A stretch of 64,000 nucleotides of DNA, taken from the NCBI RefSeq assembly GCF_012933365.1, contig NZ_JABBVZ010000013.1:1-64000 (forward strand), read 5' to 3'. The stretch is from Sulfobacillus harzensis. Lineage in GTDB: Bacteria; Bacillota; Sulfobacillia; Sulfobacillales; Sulfobacillaceae. The notes under the pieces were generated by a model that was given only the letters and a program-made list of their open reading frames with translations, was not told the DNA's origin and ran no database searches. The translations under genes were made by a program, and so were the position numbers. Positions 45,636 to 54,637 of this stretch are shown here, piece by piece (position 1 is the first letter of the stretch; each line of letters begins with the position of its first letter).

Positions 45636-46867
45636 GAATCATCGTCCAAAAATTTGGTGGCACGTCCGTTCGAGAGGCGGCACAGCGGCGGTTGGTGACA
45701 AATTGGGTGGTGCAGGCGGTCGAAAACGGATTCCAACCCGTAGTTGTGGTGTCGGCCATGGGGCGCCGGGGCGACCCTTACGCCACCGATACCTTGCTCG
45801 GGCTGTTGGCCAATTTCCCCATGCCTCCTGAGACCGAAACCGATTTGTTGGTAAGTTGCGGCGAGGTGATTAGCGCCGTGGTCATGGCTGGGCATCTCCG
45901 CCAAGAAGGGTTAAACCCGGAAGTGATGACGGGAGGTCAGGCTGGTATCCACACCGATACACGGCACGGGGACGCGCAGATTGTTAAGCTGGAGCCGACA
46001 CGCCTCAAAGCCTCGTTGGAAGAGGGACACATCCCCGTGGTGGCTGGCTTTCAAGGCGTTGGGTCTGACGGCTTGGTCACCACGCTGGGCCGTGGCGGCA
46101 GCGACACGACGGCGGTTGCGCTAGGGGCGGCCTTGGGCGCGGAGGTGGTGGAGATTTTTACGGACGTGGACGGAATCAAGACGGCCGACCCGCGTATCGT
46201 GCCGGAAGCTCGGACCATTAGCGAAATGGACTATCACGAGGTGTTTCAACTCGCCAATTTAGGCGCGCGCGTGATTCATCCGCGAGCCGTAGAGCTCGCG
46301 CGCCAGTTTTCCGTGCCCGTTCGGGTCCGGTCAACCTTTTCTAACACGCAAGGCACTTTGGTGGGCCCGGGACGCCGGGTTCTTGACTCCTGGGCTCATC
46401 GGGATCCCGATCATGCTGTGACGGGCGTGACTCAGCTTCGCGACCTAATTCAGTTTCGGGTCACGGGACCGGCCGATGCGGGAACGGCCTGGACCTTTCG
46501 GCTGTTTGACTTGCTGGGACGTCGCGGGGTGTCTGTCGATTTAATTAACCTCTTCCCCGACCATGTGTTTTTCTGCGTGGTGGGTTCGGTGCGCGAACAC
46601 GTCGAACGGGCACTGGGGGAGTTGGATTTTCCCTACCAGGTGTTCGACGACCGTGCCAAAGTGTCCATTGTCGGTTCGGCAATTGAGGGATTGCCGGGGG
46701 TGGTGGGCCGTGTCATGGAAGCGTTGGCCCGGGAAAACATCCGGGTGTTGCAGTCAGCCGACTCCCACGCCACGATTACGTTGCTTTTGGAGAAGAAGGA
46801 TATGGAGGCTGCGGTGCGGGCGCTGCACCAGCAGTTTGGCTTAGACCGGGAGGTGGAGCGTTTATGA
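45632..46867 (+). CDS. dapG: aspartokinase (DapG-type)
   Basis: A 411-aa aspartate kinase. It has the amino-acid-kinase start IVQKFGGTSVREA, the nucleotide region LGRGGSDTTAVALGAAL, the FTDVDGIKTADPR segment and two C-terminal ACT domains (about 265-405) for allosteric control. B. subtilis DapG at this locus is the diaminopimelate-sensitive isozyme; sensitivity here is inference. It is coupled by ATGA overlaps to both asd and dapA. Confidence 0.93.
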   Translation: MRIIVQKFGGTSVREAAQRRLVTNWVVQAVENGFQPVVVVSAMGRRGDPYATDTLLGLLANFPMPPETETDLLVSCGEVISAVVMAGHLRQEGLNPEVMTGGQAGIHTDTRHGDAQIVKLEPTRLKASLEEGHIPVVAGFQGVGSDGLVTTLGRGGSDTTAVALGAALGAEVVEIFTDVDGIKTADPRIVPEARTISEMDYHEVFQLANLGARVIHPRAVELARQFSVPVRVRSTFSNTQGTLVGPGRRVLDSWAHRDPDHAVTGVTQLRDLIQFRVTGPADAGTAWTFRLFDLLGRRGVSVDLINLFPDHVFFCVVGSVREHVERALGELDFPYQVFDDRAKVSIVGSAIEGLPGVVGRVMEALARENIRVLQSADSHATITLLLEKKDMEAAVRALHQQFGLDREVERL

Positions 46868-47772
46868 ATTGGCCGCCAATTATGACGGCGTTGTTGACCC
46901 CCTATGACAGTGGGGGAGCCGTGGATCCTGAGAAGGCCGCCGCGCTAGCCCGACACCTTGTCGGACAAGGATGCGGCGGCTTTGTTGTGGCGGGGTCCAC
47001 CGGTGAAGCCTACGGGTTGTCTTTAGAGGAACGTCGGGCGTTATTTTACGCGGTCAAAGCGGCTGTGCCCGCGGAGGTGGCTGTGTGGGTCGGCACGGGC
47101 CACAACGATACCCGGGAGACCGTGCGCCTTACGGAGGCCGCCGAGGCTTGGGGTGCGGACGGTATGTTAATTGTGGCCCCGTATTACAACAAACCTTCTC
47201 AAGAAGGCCTTGCGGCTCATTTTGTGGAAGCCGCTCGCCACACCAGCCGACCGGTGATGCTATATGATGTGCCGGGGCGTACGGGGGTTCGGGTGGACGC
47301 GGAGACGGTGCTCGCCGCCCATCGGAAGGCGGACAATATTGTGGCCGTAAAAGAGGCTGCCGGCAGTGTCGCGGCTATGATTGCCATGCATCGAGCCCTG
47401 GGATCGGAAATTCGCCTCTATAGCGGCGACGATGGCCTATTGCTGCCGAGTTTGGCCGTTGGCGCGGTCGGTGTGGTATCCGTGGCGGCCCATGTCGCGG
47501 CCGCGCCCATGGCCTCCCTGGTGGCCCACTATCACGCGGGTCAGCGGCATCAGGCCATCCAGTTGCACGAAAAGTTGTGGCCGCTCGCGCAGGAACTGTT
47601 TTGCGATGCCAATCCGGTTCCGCTCAAATGGTTGATGAACCGTCTGGGGTGGCAGGTAGGCGGTGTGCGCGCGCCATTGACCATGCCGCGCGATATCAAG
47701 AAGTTCGATGGTTTATGGCAAGCCTATCAGCAATTGGCAGAGCTGGAGTCGGCCCGAAGCGGTGCCTCCTGA
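46864..47772 (+). CDS. dapA: 4-hydroxy-tetrahydrodipicolinate synthase
   Basis: A 302-aa TIM-barrel aldolase condensing pyruvate with aspartate semialdehyde. Schiff-base Lys is in IVAVKEAAGS, the proton-relay Tyr in LYDVPGRTG, and the pyruvate-binding loop is GSTGEAYGLS. Its product is the branch point for peptidoglycan diaminopimelate and for dipicolinate made by DpaAB upstream. The ATG start overlaps the dapG stop. Confidence 0.96.
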   Translation: MNWPPIMTALLTPYDSGGAVDPEKAAALARHLVGQGCGGFVVAGSTGEAYGLSLEERRALFYAVKAAVPAEVAVWVGTGHNDTRETVRLTEAAEAWGADGMLIVAPYYNKPSQEGLAAHFVEAARHTSRPVMLYDVPGRTGVRVDAETVLAAHRKADNIVAVKEAAGSVAAMIAMHRALGSEIRLYSGDDGLLLPSLAVGAVGVVSVAAHVAAAPMASLVAHYHAGQRHQAIQLHEKLWPLAQELFCDANPVPLKWLMNRLGWQVGGVRAPLTMPRDIKKFDGLWQAYQQLAELESARSGAS

Positions 47773-47802
47773 TTGCATTTGGTCGAAGGGACGGGTTATA
47801 AT
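47773..47802 (+). promoter_or_regulatory. sigma-A promoter of the RNase J gene
   Basis: TTGCAT (47773-47778), an 18-nt spacer and TATAAT (47797-47802) form a good promoter that begins right after the dapA stop. The transcript would have a leader of about 160 nt that ends in a terminator-like hairpin. Confidence 0.65.
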
Positions 47803-47910
47803 ATTCCCGATGACTTAGTGCTCGGAGGGAAAGAAAGACCTAGACCGTCGGCAAGTGGGAGAGCGGGGCCGGCGAGAAGGGTTTTGATTGTCGTGACCCC
47901 TGGCATAAGT

Positions 47911-47940
47911 CCCTAGTCGGAAGACTAGGGGCGTTTTCTT
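47911..47940 (+). terminator. leader terminator/attenuator upstream of RNase J
   Basis: CCCTAGTC (47911-47918) and GACTAGGG (47923-47930) form a perfect 8-bp stem with a 4-nt loop followed by GCGTTTTCTT. It lies about 100 nt inside the transcript. Upstream ACCTAG in the leader could pair with CTAGG of the right arm to form an antiterminator. No known riboswitch or T-box was recognised. Confidence 0.7.
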
Positions 47941-47970
47941 GTGCATGACTATTTTAAGGAGGTGGAGAGT

Positions 47971-49644
47971 CTGGCTGGTAAACTACCCCCAGGCAAGCTC
48001 CAATTTATCCCCCTGGGAGGAATTGGAGAAATTGGAAAAAACATGGCGGCTGTTGTTCATGGCAACGACATTATTATGATTGACTCGGGCCTGGCCTTTC
48101 CTGAAGAGGACATGCCCGGCATTGACATCGTGCTGCCGGACGTTACCTATTTGCTGGAGAATCGAGACCGCGTCCGCGGCATTTTTCTGACCCACGGACA
48201 CGAGGACCACATTGGCGCTTTGCCATATCTGCTGCGGCACCTTAATGTGCCCGTGTATGGTGCCCGCCTGACGATGGGTATGGTGGAATTAAAGCTCACG
48301 GAGCATCAATTAAGCCTCCATCCCTCATCGCGGGCTCTAGAACCCGGCGAGGTTGTGAAGGCGGGAAGCTTTTCGGTGGAGCTGTTCCGCGTGAACCACT
48401 CCATTCCGGATGCTTGCGGACTCATTATCAAAAACCCGGTGGGCACGGTCGTCCACACGGGTGACTTTAAATTTGACCACACTCCGGTTGATGGCCGGGT
48501 GGCGGATTTTCATCGCCTTGCCGAGATTGGCAAGGAAGGCGTGCTGCTGTTGTTGGCCGACAGCACCAATGCCGAGCGACCGGGCTACACCCCGTCGGAG
48601 CGCACGGTAGGCAAGACCTTTGACCGGGTCATGGAAGGGGCGGAAGGGCGCGTCATTGTGGCCTCCTTTGCCTCTCAAGTGCACCGCGTGCGTCAAGTGG
48701 TCGAGGCCGCGGTCCGTCATCACCGCCGTGTGGCGGTGGTGGGCCGCAGCATGGAAAATGTGGTGCAGAAAGCCATTGAGCTGGGCTATTTGGACTTTCC
48801 TCCCGGAACCTGGATGGATATCGAGGAGATTAAGAAACTGCCTGCCAATCAAATCGTCATTGTGACCACTGGGTCGCAAGGCGAGCCGATGTCCGCCTTA
48901 ACCCGCATGTCGACGTCCGATCATCGCAAGGTGACGATTGTGGCCGGGGACACCGTCATCATTTCTGCCACGGCCATTCCGGGCAACGAGAAGTATGTCG
49001 CCCGGACCATTGACAACCTCTACCGGCTGGGCGCCCATGTGGTCTACGGTGCAGCGTCTCACATCCATGTCTCGGGACATGCCTGCCAGGAAGAGCTGAA
49101 GTTGATGCACAATTTGGTGCGGCCAAAATTCTTTGTTCCTGTGCATGGTGAGTACCGGCACCTGGTGCATCACGCGCAAATCGCGCGGGATGTGGGCATG
49201 GACCCGAGTCACGTGTTGATTGGCGAAAACGGCGCGGTGTTTGAATTTACCCGTGAATCCGGAGCCATTGTCGGCACGGTTCCGTCCGGCCGGGTACTGG
49301 TGGACGGTGTGGGGGTGGGCGATGTCGGAAACATTGTGCTGCGCGACCGCAAGCAGTTGGCCAATGACGGCATTTTGATTGTGGTGGTCGGCATGGACGC
49401 CCAATCGGGACTCTTGGTGTCCGGACCCGATATTGTATCTCGAGGTTTTGTCTACGTCCGCGAGTCGGAAGCGTTGTTGGATGAGGCCCGTCAGCGGGTC
49501 AAATCGGCCTTGGCCACCCTCGAAGGCAATAACCTCTCGGAGTGGTCGTCGATCAAATCGGCGGTCCGTGAAACCTTGGGACGGTTCTTGTGGGAAAAGA
49601 CCAAGCGTCGTCCCATGATTCTGCCCATCATCATGGAGGTTTAA
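47971..49644 (+). CDS. rnj: ribonuclease J, probable CTG start
   Basis: A 557-aa metallo-beta-lactamase/beta-CASP ribonuclease (5'-3' exo- and endonuclease). FLTHGHEDHIGALPYLL holds the zinc ligands; VHTGDFKFDHTP, LADSTNAERPG and HIHVSGHACQEE are further core motifs. A perfect AAGGAGG (47956-47962) stands 8 nt upstream of an in-frame CTG at 47971, giving MAGKLPPGKLQ. The only upstream standard start, GTG 47941, has no ribosome site and would place that site inside the gene. Position after dapA matches rnjB of B. subtilis; whether it is J1 or J2 is unclear. Confidence 0.93.
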   Translation: MAGKLPPGKLQFIPLGGIGEIGKNMAAVVHGNDIIMIDSGLAFPEEDMPGIDIVLPDVTYLLENRDRVRGIFLTHGHEDHIGALPYLLRHLNVPVYGARLTMGMVELKLTEHQLSLHPSSRALEPGEVVKAGSFSVELFRVNHSIPDACGLIIKNPVGTVVHTGDFKFDHTPVDGRVADFHRLAEIGKEGVLLLLADSTNAERPGYTPSERTVGKTFDRVMEGAEGRVIVASFASQVHRVRQVVEAAVRHHRRVAVVGRSMENVVQKAIELGYLDFPPGTWMDIEEIKKLPANQIVIVTTGSQGEPMSALTRMSTSDHRKVTIVAGDTVIISATAIPGNEKYVARTIDNLYRLGAHVVYGAASHIHVSGHACQEELKLMHNLVRPKFFVPVHGEYRHLVHHAQIARDVGMDPSHVLIGENGAVFEFTRESGAIVGTVPSGRVLVDGVGVGDVGNIVLRDRKQLANDGILIVVVGMDAQSGLLVSGPDIVSRGFVYVRESEALLDEARQRVKSALATLEGNNLSEWSSIKSAVRETLGRFLWEKTKRRPMILPIIMEV

Positions 49645-49645
49645 G

Positions 49646-50116
49646 TTATCCGCGGCTGGTTCGCCCTAAGGGGGTCAGGTGCAGCAGGACGACCACCTCG
49701 GGGCTGACGAGAAGCGCTTTGACCTCGACGCGGTAGATGTGTTCGCCCAGGACAAGGCGTCGGCCTTGGTACAACTGGTACACCATGGAGAGCTTGACGT
49801 CGCTTAAGGGGATGCCCAAGAGCGACTCGGTATAGGGTTCCAGTGCCGCTTCCACATCGATTAGCGGCACTGGACTTTTCATGACTTCAAGGTTTACCGA
49901 CTGGACAAATGTCTTCTTTTCGCGTTTGCGGTTTATTTCGGCGATTTGGTCGCGGAGCCGAAGGGACTCCTGGCGCCAGTGCCGGGCATCCAATTGGCTC
50001 AGGCGGGATTGGGCCAAGAGCGCGTTGCGCACTTGATAGGTATGGGCCTGAACCAGGGCTCCTCCCAAGATCGCGCCCAATAGAAGGCCCGCGACCGGAC
50101 GCATGTCACGGCTCAC
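49646..50116 (-). CDS. YtrI-like sporulation membrane protein
   Basis: A 156-aa protein with an N-terminal membrane helix (about 7-24, AGLLLGAILGGALVQA) and an extracytoplasmic domain beginning with a coiled coil (about 30-60). Sequence similarity to YtrI is weak. The call rests on topology and on its place directly after ytrH, as in the sigma-E operon ytrHI of B. subtilis. GTG 50116 overlaps the ytrH stop (GTGA); ATG 50104 is an alternative. Confidence 0.6.
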   Translation of the reverse strand: MSRDMRPVAGLLLGAILGGALVQAHTYQVRNALLAQSRLSQLDARHWRQESLRLRDQIAEINRKREKKTFVQSVNLEVMKSPVPLIDVEAALEPYTESLLGIPLSDVKLSMVYQLYQGRRLVLGEHIYRVEVKALLVSPEVVVLLHLTPLGRTSRG

Positions 50117-50445
50117 GGGAGCATCCACCATCGAACCAGTAAGTAGCCGAATTCTGCCCCCGCATAGGCCGCCATCAGCGTTAACCCTCCTTTGGCTAGC
50201 TCCACCAGCGCCTTGGTGGATAGGCTGCGCTCGAAATTCTCCAGTGCCGTCAGCGCCCCTCCAATGGCCACCGCCACCGCCCAAATACGAATGCGAAAGG
50301 CAATCTGGCTAGCGTCGGCCTGGGATGACTGACCGGCTAGCCAATGTCCCAATGCACCCATCAGCCCGCCACCCACGGTTACCCCAAATGCTAAAAACAA
50401 TGGTGGCCCCAACAAGCGCAAAATGCGCGGAAAAACCGTCAGCAT
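50113..50445 (-). CDS. ytrH: sporulation protein YtrH
   Basis: A 110-aa polytopic membrane protein. LFLAFGVTVGGGLMGALGHW, the segment RIWAVAVAIGGALTALENFERS, and the ending YAGAEFGYLLVRWW match the YtrH family, which is made in the mother cell and affects cortex formation. GAGGGGAG lies 5 nt before ATG 50445. A weak sigma-E-like -10 (CATAAAA, 50465-50471) is 20 nt further up. The pair stands convergent to rnj and divergent from tepA. Confidence 0.85.
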   Translation of the reverse strand: MLTVFPRILRLLGPPLFLAFGVTVGGGLMGALGHWLAGQSSQADASQIAFRIRIWAVAVAIGGALTALENFERSLSTKALVELAKGGLTLMAAYAGAEFGYLLVRWWMLP

Positions 50446-50537
50446 ATGATCTCCCCTCTATCACTTTTATGTGGTTGCCTGTCTTATAACACCGGCATCT
50501 GGGACACACTAGCCAGGAATTTGAGAGGAGGCAGAGC

Positions 50538-51284
50538 ATGCATCGTCACCAGCGCCTGACCATGGAGGCCGAAGCGGAGCCCAAGAAACGCGGACGTCAG
50601 GATGTGGCCGAAAATATTACGGAATTCGGGACTACCCGGGTGGCCACCCAAAAATCCCCGATTCAAACATTGGTCATCATCGGCCAAATTGAGGGACACA
50701 TGATTCTGCCCTCGCAAAACAAAACCACCAAATATGAGCATGTCATCCCGCAGTTGGTCGCCATTGAGGAAAATCCGGACATCGAAGGGCTGCTGTTGGT
50801 GCTGAACACCGTGGGAGGCGACGTTGAGGCAGGACTCGCCCTCTCCGAAATGATTGCCAGTCTGTCGAAACCGACGGTGTCCTTGGTGCTGGGGGGAGGG
50901 CATTCCATCGGCATACCGGTCGCCGTGGCGGCCGACTACAGCTTTATCGCCCCCACCGCGACGATGACGGTGCATCCCATCCGCATGAATGGCTTAGTGA
51001 TTGGGGTGCCGCAAACCTATGAGTATCTGGACAAGATGCAAGATCGGGTGGTTCGCTTTGTAACCAGCCATTCGCGCATCACCGACGAGAAATTCCGCGA
51101 GCTCATGTCTCGCACGGGGGAACTCGCGCGCGACATCGGCACCGTCTTGGTCGGGCAGGATGCTGTCAACGTGGACTTGATTGATGCGGTGGGGGGGCTC
51201 GATGACGCGATGCGGAAACTCCACACCATGCTGCCGGACCGGCCGCGGACCAAGAAGGCCCATCGGCAACCCAAAAGCCATTAG
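50538..51284 (+). CDS. tepA: ClpP-class translocation-enhancing peptidase TepA
   Basis: A 248-aa ClpP-fold serine protease family member. The oxyanion-type [15 protein letters not shown], the [15 protein letters not shown] segment (catalytic Ser region) and the HPIRMNG strand are as in YmfB/TepA of Bacillus, which helps precursor secretion and spore development. GAGAGGAGG lies about 8 nt before ATG 50538. It is followed by ylzJ, as in B. subtilis. Confidence 0.93.
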   Translation: MHRHQRLTMEAEAEPKKRGRQDVAENITEFGTTRVATQKSPIQTLVIIGQIEGHMILPSQNKTTKYEHVIPQLVAIEENPDIEGLLLVLNTVGGDVEAGLALSEMIASLSKPTVSLVLGGGHSIGIPVAVAADYSFIAPTATMTVHPIRMNGLVIGVPQTYEYLDKMQDRVVRFVTSHSRITDEKFRELMSRTGELARDIGTVLVGQDAVNVDLIDAVGGLDDAMRKLHTMLPDRPRTKKAHRQPKSH

Positions 51285-51296
51285 GAGGTACGGGCG

Positions 51297-51500
51297 ATGC
51301 TCTATACGCCGTTGTCCTACGAAGAGATTTTTCCCGCCAAGGACGAGGTTTTAGAGGTCTTTGAGACGGAAGTCCGCGGCCGGCGTGTGCTATGCCGACG
51401 GGGAGCCGATGGTTTGCCGCGCGTGGAGCGGCTTCTCTCCACGGATCCGGCGGATTATCTCGACCCCGACTGGATGCCCGGTAGCGTGCTTCAGTTTTAA
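51297..51500 (+). CDS. YlzJ-like protein
   Basis: A 67-aa protein of the YlzJ family: MLYTPLSYEEIFPAKDE at the start and the ending SVLQF after DPADYLDPDW are typical. Function is unknown. GGAGG lies 8 nt before ATG 51297. Its conserved place is between tepA and ftsK; here uppP is inserted after it. Confidence 0.85.
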   Translation: MLYTPLSYEEIFPAKDEVLEVFETEVRGRRVLCRRGADGLPRVERLLSTDPADYLDPDWMPGSVLQF

Positions 51501-51564
51501 GTCCGCGCTTTTTTATCATAAACGGCCCGCCTGTCCCGATATGGTAGGACAGGGGGTTGGAACG

Positions 51565-52335
51565 ATGCGATGGGTCTTAGCGCTGGGCGTCATTCAGGGG
51601 TTGACGGAGTTTCTTCCCATAAGCTCTTCGGGGCACTTAGTGGTGCTGAAAGCCTGGTTTGGCGTCGCCTCACCGGGGGCGGCCTTGGAGGTCGCGCTGC
51701 ATGCGGGCACGCTCGTCGCGGTCTTGTGGACCTATCGCCAATGGCTCGGCACCTTCATACGGAAGCTGGTCCAAAGGGTGCCTGCGGCATGGCGGCTCTT
51801 CTGGCGTCTGGCGCTAGCCAGCATCCCTGCCGGCATGGTGGGATTGGCGCTGGATGAATGGGTGGGCCGGTTCTTTACCGTGGGAGCGGTGATTCTCGGC
51901 TGGCTAGGAACCAGTCTTCTTCTCTTTGCCACCCCCAAGCCCGGCGAGGGGGAGCGGCGGATGGAGGACATGGGACCCGCCCACGCGCTGTTGATTGGCT
52001 TAGCCCAAGCCATGGCGCTCTGGCCCGGCCTCTCGCGATCCGGCAGCACCATTGCCATGGGGCGGGTGTGCGGGCTACGCCCCGAGGATGCCGCCCGCTT
52101 CTCCTTTTTGTTGGCGATTCCCACCATTTTGGGGGCCTCTATCTTGGAAGCGCCAGCCCTCGTCCAGGCTTCCATTCCCAGTGTCTGGCTCATCATTTCC
52201 GCGCTTCTGGCTGCGGTTACCGGTGCCGTTGCGATACAATGGGTCAAAGGGATTGTGAATCGACCGCGGCTTTGGCGCGGCTTTGGGCTCTACACGGCGC
52301 TGGCCGCGCTCGCTGCCTGGTTTATTGGGGGATAA
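51565..52335 (+). CDS. uppP: undecaprenyl-diphosphatase UppP/BacA
   Basis: A 256-aa polytopic enzyme that dephosphorylates undecaprenyl diphosphate, recycling the lipid carrier. It has the two family motifs, [18 protein letters not shown] and [16 protein letters not shown], with catalytic Glu and Arg/Ser. AGGGGG lies 7 nt before ATG 51565; a hairpin CCTGTCC/GGACAGG (51531-51553) ends at this site. The TAA stop overlaps the ftsK ATG. It works in the same pathway as uppS in this window. Confidence 0.93.
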   Translation: MRWVLALGVIQGLTEFLPISSSGHLVVLKAWFGVASPGAALEVALHAGTLVAVLWTYRQWLGTFIRKLVQRVPAAWRLFWRLALASIPAGMVGLALDEWVGRFFTVGAVILGWLGTSLLLFATPKPGEGERRMEDMGPAHALLIGLAQAMALWPGLSRSGSTIAMGRVCGLRPEDAARFSFLLAIPTILGASILEAPALVQASIPSVWLIISALLAAVTGAVAIQWVKGIVNRPRLWRGFGLYTALAALAAWFIGG

Positions 52336-54491
52336 TGGTGGGTTCGTTGTTCAAGCAAATCACCGGGGACATGCGGCGCGAAATGGCGGGCGTGGTCTTG
52401 GTAGCGTTGGGTGTGCTCGGCTATTTGTCGTTGATTTTTCCTCGAAGCGGCGTGCTGGGACGGGATTTGGGCCAAGGGCTGACCACGGTGTTTGGCTGGA
52501 TGGCCTGGGTGGTCCCCGCGGCGATTATGGCCACGGGTCTTCTACGCCTGTACAATCAGCCTAGTTTAAGCCGCCAGCGGCGCGCTTGGGGTGTGCTTTT
52601 CGCGTATCTCGGACTCACGGTGCTGTTTGGCTTTGGTGGACGCTCGGTGGGGGGCTGGCTTGGGCTTCATTTGCTCACATTGGCCGCGTTGGCCCTAGGC
52701 CGTCCGGGGTCCATCATCCTCGGCCTGGTACTGTTGATTTTCGGATTCATGCTTATTACTGGCGGCAGCGTGGTGGAGGGCGCCACGGTGTTTAGCCGGG
52801 CTTCCCTCTCAGTGTTGAAAGCGATGGGGCGGGCCTTGGTCAAGGTGGTGATGGGAGTTCGGGACTGGATTTTTCCAGAGCAGCCGGAAACACCCGCGCC
52901 GGCTCCAGCCAAGACGCGCTCCAAGCCGGTCAAGCGGACCAAGCCCACCGTCTTAGAACCGCTGGAGGAGATTGTGCCCTCCCAAAAGCCTCCCGTACCA
53001 GAGCCCGCCCGGCGGCCCGCGGTGCAACCCCCGGTGTTTTCGCGGGGTGGACAGCCCTATCTGCCGCCGCCGATGTCGCTTTTGTCGGAGCCTTCGCTGA
53101 CTCGGGCGGGAGCGCGTGGCCAATCGGCGGAGGAGCGCGGGCGCATCCTCATTGAATCGCTTCGCCAATTCGGCATTGAGGTGCGCCTTAGCGAGGTTAG
53201 CCAGGGTCCGGCCATTACCCGCTTTGAAATTGTCCCGCCTCCCGGGGTTAAAGTGTCCAGAATCGTGAACTTAGCGGACGATATTGCCTTGTCCTTGGCG
53301 GCTACGGGCGTGCGTATCGAAGCGCCCATCCCAGGCAAGTCAGCCATTGGCATTGAGGTCCCCAACGACCAAATTTCTGCCGTGTTGCTGCGCGAGGTGT
53401 TGGAGAGTCAACCGTTTACGGAATCGGATTCGCCGCTGACGGTCGCGCTGGGCCGAGACGTGGCCGGCGCACCGGTGGTGGCACGGCTTGACCAGATGCC
53501 CCATCTTCTCGTGGCCGGCGCTACCGGCTCCGGCAAAAGCGTGCTCATCAATGTGCTCATTACCAGCCTGTTGTATCGTTCCAGCCCGGACGTGGTGCGA
53601 CTCTTGCTGATTGACCCGAAGGTGGTGGAACTTTCAGTCTACAACGGCATTCCCCACCTCATCAGCCCGGTGGTGACGGAACCCAAGAAGGCGGCGGGAG
53701 CGCTCCGTTGGGCGGTGCAGGAGATGGAACGACGCTATCGGTTGTTTGCGCAGGCTGGTGTCCGGGACGTAGCCCGGTTCAATCAGGTAGGCGAGGAACA
53801 TTTGCCGTTGGTGGTGGTCATCATTGACGAGCTGGCGGATCTGATGATGGTCGCCCCGCAGGACGTTGAGGAGTCCATTGCCCGTTTGGCACAGATGGCG
53901 CGTGCGGCGGGCATTCATCTGGTGGTGGCCACGCAGCGTCCATCGGTGGATGTCATCACGGGAACCATCAAAGCCAATGTGCCATCTCGCATTGCCTTCG
54001 CCGTCTCCAGCCAGGTGGATTCGCGCACCATTTTAGACTCGGCGGGCGCCGAGAAGCTATTGGGACGCGGCGATATGTTGTACTCACCGGTAGGGTCACC
54101 CAAGCCGCTGCGCGTGCAGGGCGCCTTCGTTACGGAGAAAGAGATTGAGACGGTGGTCAAATATTTGCGGGACCACATGGCCGGAACGGCGGTGGAGCAG
54201 GTGGCGCTTGATTTTGGCGAGGCTAGTGATGACGGGCCGCAAATGGAAGAAGCGGACAGCCTATTTCTCGATGCCGTTCGGATTGTGGTGGAAAGCGGTC
54301 AAGCGTCCACCTCCATGCTGCAGCGGCGCATGCGGGTCGGTTATACGCGGGCGGCGCGGCTCATAGATGCCATGGAGGCGCGCGGCTTCATCGGTCCTCA
54401 GGATGGGGCGCGTCCCCGCGATGTCTATCTTACGCTGGAAAAATTTCAGGAACTGGTCGAAGGCCGGGGAGAGAATGCCGTCGAGTCGTAA
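52335..54491 (+). CDS. ftsK: DNA translocase FtsK/SpoIIIE
   Basis: A 718-aa septal DNA pump. Four N-terminal membrane helices (about 20-160), a Pro/Lys linker (about 175-240), the RecA-like motor with Walker [13 protein letters not shown] and Walker [14 protein letters not shown], and a C-terminal winged-helix gamma domain ([20 protein letters not shown]) are present. The position after ylzJ is that of spoIIIE, which packs DNA into the forespore. ATG 52335 overlaps the uppP stop. Confidence 0.95.
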   Translation: MVGSLFKQITGDMRREMAGVVLVALGVLGYLSLIFPRSGVLGRDLGQGLTTVFGWMAWVVPAAIMATGLLRLYNQPSLSRQRRAWGVLFAYLGLTVLFGFGGRSVGGWLGLHLLTLAALALGRPGSIILGLVLLIFGFMLITGGSVVEGATVFSRASLSVLKAMGRALVKVVMGVRDWIFPEQPETPAPAPAKTRSKPVKRTKPTVLEPLEEIVPSQKPPVPEPARRPAVQPPVFSRGGQPYLPPPMSLLSEPSLTRAGARGQSAEERGRILIESLRQFGIEVRLSEVSQGPAITRFEIVPPPGVKVSRIVNLADDIALSLAATGVRIEAPIPGKSAIGIEVPNDQISAVLLREVLESQPFTESDSPLTVALGRDVAGAPVVARLDQMPHLLVAGATGSGKSVLINVLITSLLYRSSPDVVRLLLIDPKVVELSVYNGIPHLISPVVTEPKKAAGALRWAVQEMERRYRLFAQAGVRDVARFNQVGEEHLPLVVVIIDELADLMMVAPQDVEESIARLAQMARAAGIHLVVATQRPSVDVITGTIKANVPSRIAFAVSSQVDSRTILDSAGAEKLLGRGDMLYSPVGSPKPLRVQGAFVTEKEIETVVKYLRDHMAGTAVEQVALDFGEASDDGPQMEEADSLFLDAVRIVVESGQASTSMLQRRMRVGYTRAARLIDAMEARGFIGPQDGARPRDVYLTLEKFQELVEGRGENAVES

Positions 54492-54577
54492 ACGGCGCCA
54501 TTTTGGGCTCAGGCGTGCCTCATAAAGACAGGCTTGGCGAACTAGGGAAGACGAGCGCATTTTTTGCGGTGGCCAGG

Positions 54578-54605
54578 AAAAATTGGGCGGATAGGCGCAT
54601 AGGAT
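54578..54605 (+). promoter_or_regulatory. candidate sigma-E-type promoter of yhbH-spoVR-prkA
   Basis: AAAAATT (54578-54584), a 13-nt spacer and CATAGGAT (54598-54605) partly fit the sigma-E consensus KMATATT-N13/15-CATACAMT. It lies 33 nt before the yhbH start. yhbH, spoVR and prkA are mother-cell genes in B. subtilis. Confidence 0.35.
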
Positions 54606-54637
54606 GGATCACTCTCAAAAGAAGGGAGGTGTCCATC

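Noticed and set aside
47803-47940. T-box or lysine riboswitch before RNase J
   Set aside because: The T-box sequence and lysine-riboswitch core are not visible, and the downstream gene is not an amino-acid gene.
51858-52334. Long N-terminal extension of ftsK
   Set aside because: It overlaps uppP in another frame and has no FtsK-like sequence; ATG 52335 overlaps the uppP stop with a ribosome site.
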